Positions 61,293 through 64,000 of a stretch of DNA of 64,000 nt are shown here, piece after piece (position 1 is the first letter of the stretch; every line of letters begins with the position of its first letter). Source of the stretch: Massilia terrae (lineage in GTDB: Bacteria > Pseudomonadota > Gammaproteobacteria > Burkholderiales > Burkholderiaceae_D); NCBI RefSeq assembly GCF_024753145.1, contig NZ_JANUGU010000003.1:186001-250000 (forward strand), in the 5' to 3' direction. The notes beneath the pieces were generated by a model. It was not told the DNA's origin. It ran no database searches and was given only the letters and a program-made list of their open reading frames with translations. Both the position numbers and the translations under genes were made by a program.

Positions 61293-62132
61293 ATGCGCCG
61301 TGACCAAACCACTGCTCCGCAGATGTTCTATCGACATCGCTTGCCGGTGCGAGTGATGCACTGGATCAACGTAATCTGCTTCTTCATCATGCTGATGAGC
61401 GGGCTCGGCATCTTCAACGCGCACCCGCACCTGTACTGGGGGCGCGAATCCGATTTCGACGCGCCGCTGCTGTCGATCACGGCGGTGGACGGGGCGGACG
61501 GCATGCCCCACGGCGTCACCCAGGTCGGCGAACACGAATTTGCGACCGATGGCGTCCTTGGCGCCTCGCGCGTCGGCGGCCGGAAGATGGAACGCGCGTT
61601 CCCGGCCTGGGCCACGATTCCCGGCCCGCAGTACCTGGCGACGGCGCGCAACTGGCACCTGTTCTTCGCCTGGGTGTTCGTCATCAACGGCATCGCCTAC
61701 ATCGGCTACACGATCGGGAGCGGTCACCTGCGGCGCGACCTGGTGCCGACCAGGCCCGAGCTGCGCGGCATCGGTACGTCGCTGCGCGAGCACCTGCTGC
61801 TGCGCCATCCCGGCGGCGAGTCGGCGCGCCGCTACAACGTGCTGCAGAACCTGACCTACCTGCTGGTGATCTTCGTGCTGCTGCCGCTGATCGTGGTGGC
61901 CGGGCTGGCGATGTCGCCGCACATGGATGCGCTGTTCGGCGTGGGCTGGGTGGACTGGCTGGGTGGCCGGCAGTCGGCGCGCACGCTGCATTTCATCGCG
62001 GCGTTCAGCCTGCTCGCCTTCGTGCTGGTCCATGTGTTCGAGGTGATCGTCACGGGCCTCTGGAACAACCTGCGTTCGATGGTGACCGGGAAGTACCGGC
62101 TGCCGGCCGACCGCCACGAGGCCGGATCATGA
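61293..62132 (+). CDS. Membrane cytochrome b (b561/hydrogenase-cytochrome b type)
   Basis: A 279-residue di-haem cytochrome b with four membrane helices. Haem-binding His candidates: FYRHRLPVRVMHW near the N-terminus, ATARNWHLFFAWVF, RTLHFIAAF and VLVHVFEVIV in the last helices. It starts at ATG 61293 with GAGGTG seven bases upstream; a frame open eight codons earlier lacks this. It overlaps the molybdoenzyme gene by four bases and is the probable electron-transfer partner that links it to the quinone pool. Confidence 0.85.
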   Translation: MRRDQTTAPQMFYRHRLPVRVMHWINVICFFIMLMSGLGIFNAHPHLYWGRESDFDAPLLSITAVDGADGMPHGVTQVGEHEFATDGVLGASRVGGRKMERAFPAWATIPGPQYLATARNWHLFFAWVFVINGIAYIGYTIGSGHLRRDLVPTRPELRGIGTSLREHLLLRHPGGESARRYNVLQNLTYLLVIFVLLPLIVVAGLAMSPHMDALFGVGWVDWLGGRQSARTLHFIAAFSLLAFVLVHVFEVIVTGLWNNLRSMVTGKYRLPADRHEAGS

Positions 62133-62890
62133 GCATCGGCCGCCGCGCTTTTCTCCTTGCCGGCGCCGGCTTGCTGGGCGGCTGCGACCGCCTGTCCGAC
62201 AGCGCCTCGTTCACCGCGATGCTGCGCCAGGCGCAGTTCCTCAGCCGCTGGGCCCAGAACCACGTGACCGGAGCCGGCGCGCTGGCGCAGGAATTCGGCG
62301 AGGACGAAGTCAGCGGCGAATTCCGCAGCAACGGCACCAGCATGCCCGACAGCGCGATCTACCGCGGCCTGGTGGCGAACGGCTTTCACGACTGGTTGCT
62401 GCAGGTGGACGGCGCGGTGCGCCAGCCCTTGCAGCTGAATCTCGCGCAGCTGAAGATGCTGCCGCCGCGCACCCAGGTCACGCGCCACGACTGCGTGGAA
62501 GGCTGGAGCGTGATCGGCAAGTGGACCGGCGTGCAGCTGGCGCGCGTGCTGAACCTGGCCGGGCCGCTGCCCCGCGCCCGCTTCGTCGTGTTCCACTGCG
62601 CCGATCCGATGGACGGTTCGGACCAGACCGCGCCGCTGTCGACCTACTACGAAAGCATCGACCTGGCCGAGGCCTACCATCCGCAAACCATCCTCGCCTA
62701 CGGGTTGAACGACGCGCCGCTGCCGGTCGCCAACGGGGCGCCGCTGCGCCTGCGGGTCGAGCGCCAGCTGGGCTACAAGCAGGCCAAGTACCTGATGCGC
62801 ATCGAGCTGGTGGATCGCCTCGACGGCATCCGCGGCGGCAAGGGCGGCTACTGGGAAGACCTCGGCTACGAGTGGTATGCCGGCATCTGA
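62129..62890 (+). CDS. Molybdopterin-dependent oxidoreductase, twin-arginine lipoprotein
   Basis: A 253-residue sulfite-oxidase-fold molybdoenzyme. The N-terminus MSIGRRAFLL carries a twin-arginine signal (R5 R6) followed by a lipobox LLGGC (C19), so the folded protein would be exported and lipid-anchored. The molybdenum-ligand Cys is C122 (RHDCVEGWSV), followed by the catalytic-fold block FVVFHCADPMDGSDQTAP and the dimer segment LGYKQAKYLMRIE. It lacks the SUOX haem domain; the cytochrome b encoded by the overlapping gene should supply electrons. Relation to MsrP (YedY), which repairs methionine sulfoxide, is possible but the substrate is not indicated. Confidence 0.87.
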   Translation: MSIGRRAFLLAGAGLLGGCDRLSDSASFTAMLRQAQFLSRWAQNHVTGAGALAQEFGEDEVSGEFRSNGTSMPDSAIYRGLVANGFHDWLLQVDGAVRQPLQLNLAQLKMLPPRTQVTRHDCVEGWSVIGKWTGVQLARVLNLAGPLPRARFVVFHCADPMDGSDQTAPLSTYYESIDLAEAYHPQTILAYGLNDAPLPVANGAPLRLRVERQLGYKQAKYLMRIELVDRLDGIRGGKGGYWEDLGYEWYAGI

Positions 62891-62941
62891 GCATTATCCT
62901 TGTGATAACATCCGTGCCATCTTGTCACGGTAAGGATGAGC

Positions 62942-63442
62942 ATGACCACCAAGTTGATGCGCGCGCTGCCGCTGGCCGCCGCCCTGCTGGCCCCTGCCTG
63001 GGCGCTGGCCGAACCGAGCGCGATCTACATCGTCCGCCATGCGGAGAAAGGGCTTGAAAGCAAAGACCCGGACCTGACCGCGACCGGCCGCCAGCGCGCC
63101 CTGAATCTCGCCACCATGCTGCGCAAGGCCGGCATCAGCCACGTGTTCAGCACGCCGACCGCGCGCACCCGCCAAACCGCCGAGCCGGTGGCCGTCGACA
63201 GCCACGTGGCATTGGCCGCTTACGACCCGCGCAATCCGCAGGCGCTGGTGGACCAGGTGCGCGCGCTCGACGGCGCGGTGCTGGTGGTCGGCCATTCGAA
63301 TACCGTGCCGGACCTGGTGCGCCTGTTCGGCGGCGCCGAGGCCGACAAGGAAATTCCGGACAGTGAATACAGCCGCCTGTACCAACTGACGCCCGGGCCG
63401 GACGGCCAGATGCGCACGGTCAGGCTGACGTCCCTGCCGTAA
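62942..63442 (+). CDS. Exported SixA-like histidine phosphatase
   Basis: A 166-residue histidine-phosphatase-superfamily protein with signal peptide (MTTKLMRALPLAAALLAPAWALA). The catalytic RHAE (H33, IVRHAEKG) and second His (VVGHSNT) are present. Cytoplasmic SixA dephosphorylates histidine-phosphotransfer proteins; an exported homologue must act on another phosphate ester in the periplasm. The ATG at 62942 was preferred to the one two codons earlier because AAGGA is then at proper spacing. Confidence 0.85.
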   Translation: MTTKLMRALPLAAALLAPAWALAEPSAIYIVRHAEKGLESKDPDLTATGRQRALNLATMLRKAGISHVFSTPTARTRQTAEPVAVDSHVALAAYDPRNPQALVDQVRALDGAVLVVGHSNTVPDLVRLFGGAEADKEIPDSEYSRLYQLTPGPDGQMRTVRLTSLP

Positions 63443-63554
63443 GCATGGGTAAGCGATCCGCAGTCGTTGTTGACGCGCAACCTTTAGTTCACAGAAGCAT
63501 GCAACTCGGGTAGATTTGTGAAAAATCCGTTAACGCGAATAGACAAATTGACAA

Positions 63555-64000
63555 ATGGACCTGTCCCAGCAGCGCTTTGACCGACTCGTCAACCTCACCT
63601 ACGACACGCTGGACAACAAGCAGGCGTGGAGCGCCCTGATCGCGTGCCTGAACGAGGCGCTGGACACCCGCGCCGTGCACCTGCTCGCCTTCGACAAGGC
63701 GCAGGGCGCGCTGTCGTACAGCGAGGGCGCGGACATGGCGGCGCAGATCGACATGGACTACATCCGCCGCTACCAGTACATCGATCCGCGCGTGCAGAGG
63801 ATGCACGCGCAGGGCGAAAACGAGTGGATGCACTGCCACGAGCATTTCGACGAGGCCTTCGTCGCCAACGATCCCTTCTACCAGGAGTTCCTGCTGCCGA
63901 ACGACGCGCGCTACCTGTCCGCGTTCAAGCTGGTGGCGAACGACGACGCGTCGGTGCTGATGGCCCTGCTGCGGCGGCCAAAGGACGGCCCGCTGCCGCG
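63555..64000 (+). CDS. LuxR-family transcriptional regulator, 3' end beyond window
   Basis: The first 148 residues are visible: MDLSQQRFDRLVNLTYDTLDN, then a GAF-like sensory region (AFDKAQGALSYSEGAD, RRYQYIDPRVQRM, HEHFDEAFVANDPFYQEF). This N-terminus is typical of LuxR-type regulators with a C-terminal helix-turn-helix, which would lie past 64000. It is not preceded by a clear ribosome site. Neither the ligand nor the targets can be read here. Confidence 0.6.
   Translation, partial: MDLSQQRFDRLVNLTYDTLDNKQAWSALIACLNEALDTRAVHLLAFDKAQGALSYSEGADMAAQIDMDYIRRYQYIDPRVQRMHAQGENEWMHCHEHFDEAFVANDPFYQEFLLPNDARYLSAFKLVANDDASVLMALLRRPKDGPLP

Overview
The window looks like a chromosomal segment of a high-GC betaproteobacterium, most likely a Massilia/Telluria-type member of the Oxalobacteraceae (inference). 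The grounds are the protein sequences of the transcription/translation core (RpoB, RpoC, L1, L7/L12, L10, L11, NusG, SecE), the gene order tRNA-Tyr, tRNA-Gly, tRNA-Thr, tuf, tRNA-Trp, secE, nusG, rplKAJL, rpoBC, and many TonB-, peptidase- and regulator-type genes typical of soil Burkholderiales. No prophage, insertion sequence or CRISPR array was seen.

Layout. 1-7226 (minus): a tight six-gene operon of two tandem TldD/TldE pairs, a DUF4159 protein and a MoxR ATPase cut by the left edge. Both TldD proteins carry twin-arginine signals; the TldE partners do not. 7595-13632: a Deg/HtrA-like serine protease, a secreted beta-lactamase-fold serine hydrolase, a secreted PHP-domain metallohydrolase and a Tsx-like outer-membrane protein. 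13747-16393: a cysteine desulfurase/rhodanese fusion divergent from an Lrp/AsnC regulator. 16461-21334: an orphan branched-chain-amino-acid-type binding protein, a DUF885 protein and an M14 carboxypeptidase-like protein. 21364-25327: a three-gene signalling unit (NarX-type kinase, periplasmic binding protein, LuxR response regulator) divergent from a TonB-family gene. 25468-32446: two M28-type peptidases (the first apparently lacking its active site), SodC, a LuxR-type regulator, and rnk with a GNAT acetyltransferase behind a long leader.

32583-46928 (minus) is the core transcription/translation block, read from a strong TTGACA-N17-CATACT promoter through three tRNAs, tuf, tRNA-Trp and secE to rpoC, and ending at a perfect bidirectional terminator. 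47092-53570 is a cyclic-di-GMP/signalling region: a MASE1-CHASE-PAS-GGDEF-EAL protein converging, with overlapping 3' ends, on an HDOD-GAF gene and a receiver-TPR gene whose receiver has Glu at the phosphoacceptor position. 53649-57974 holds a membrane J-protein, a MidA-like methyltransferase and the SDR/folB/ttcA set; the SDR has the Asp-Tyr-Lys spacing of pteridine reductases. 58177-64000 holds a TonB-dependent receptor, a cytochrome b plus twin-arginine lipoprotein molybdoenzyme pair, an exported SixA-like phosphatase and the start of a LuxR-family regulator.

Palindromic REP-like elements of two main sequence families recur in the gaps between genes and in several places double as terminators. 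Function assignments come from reading motifs; no database search was run.
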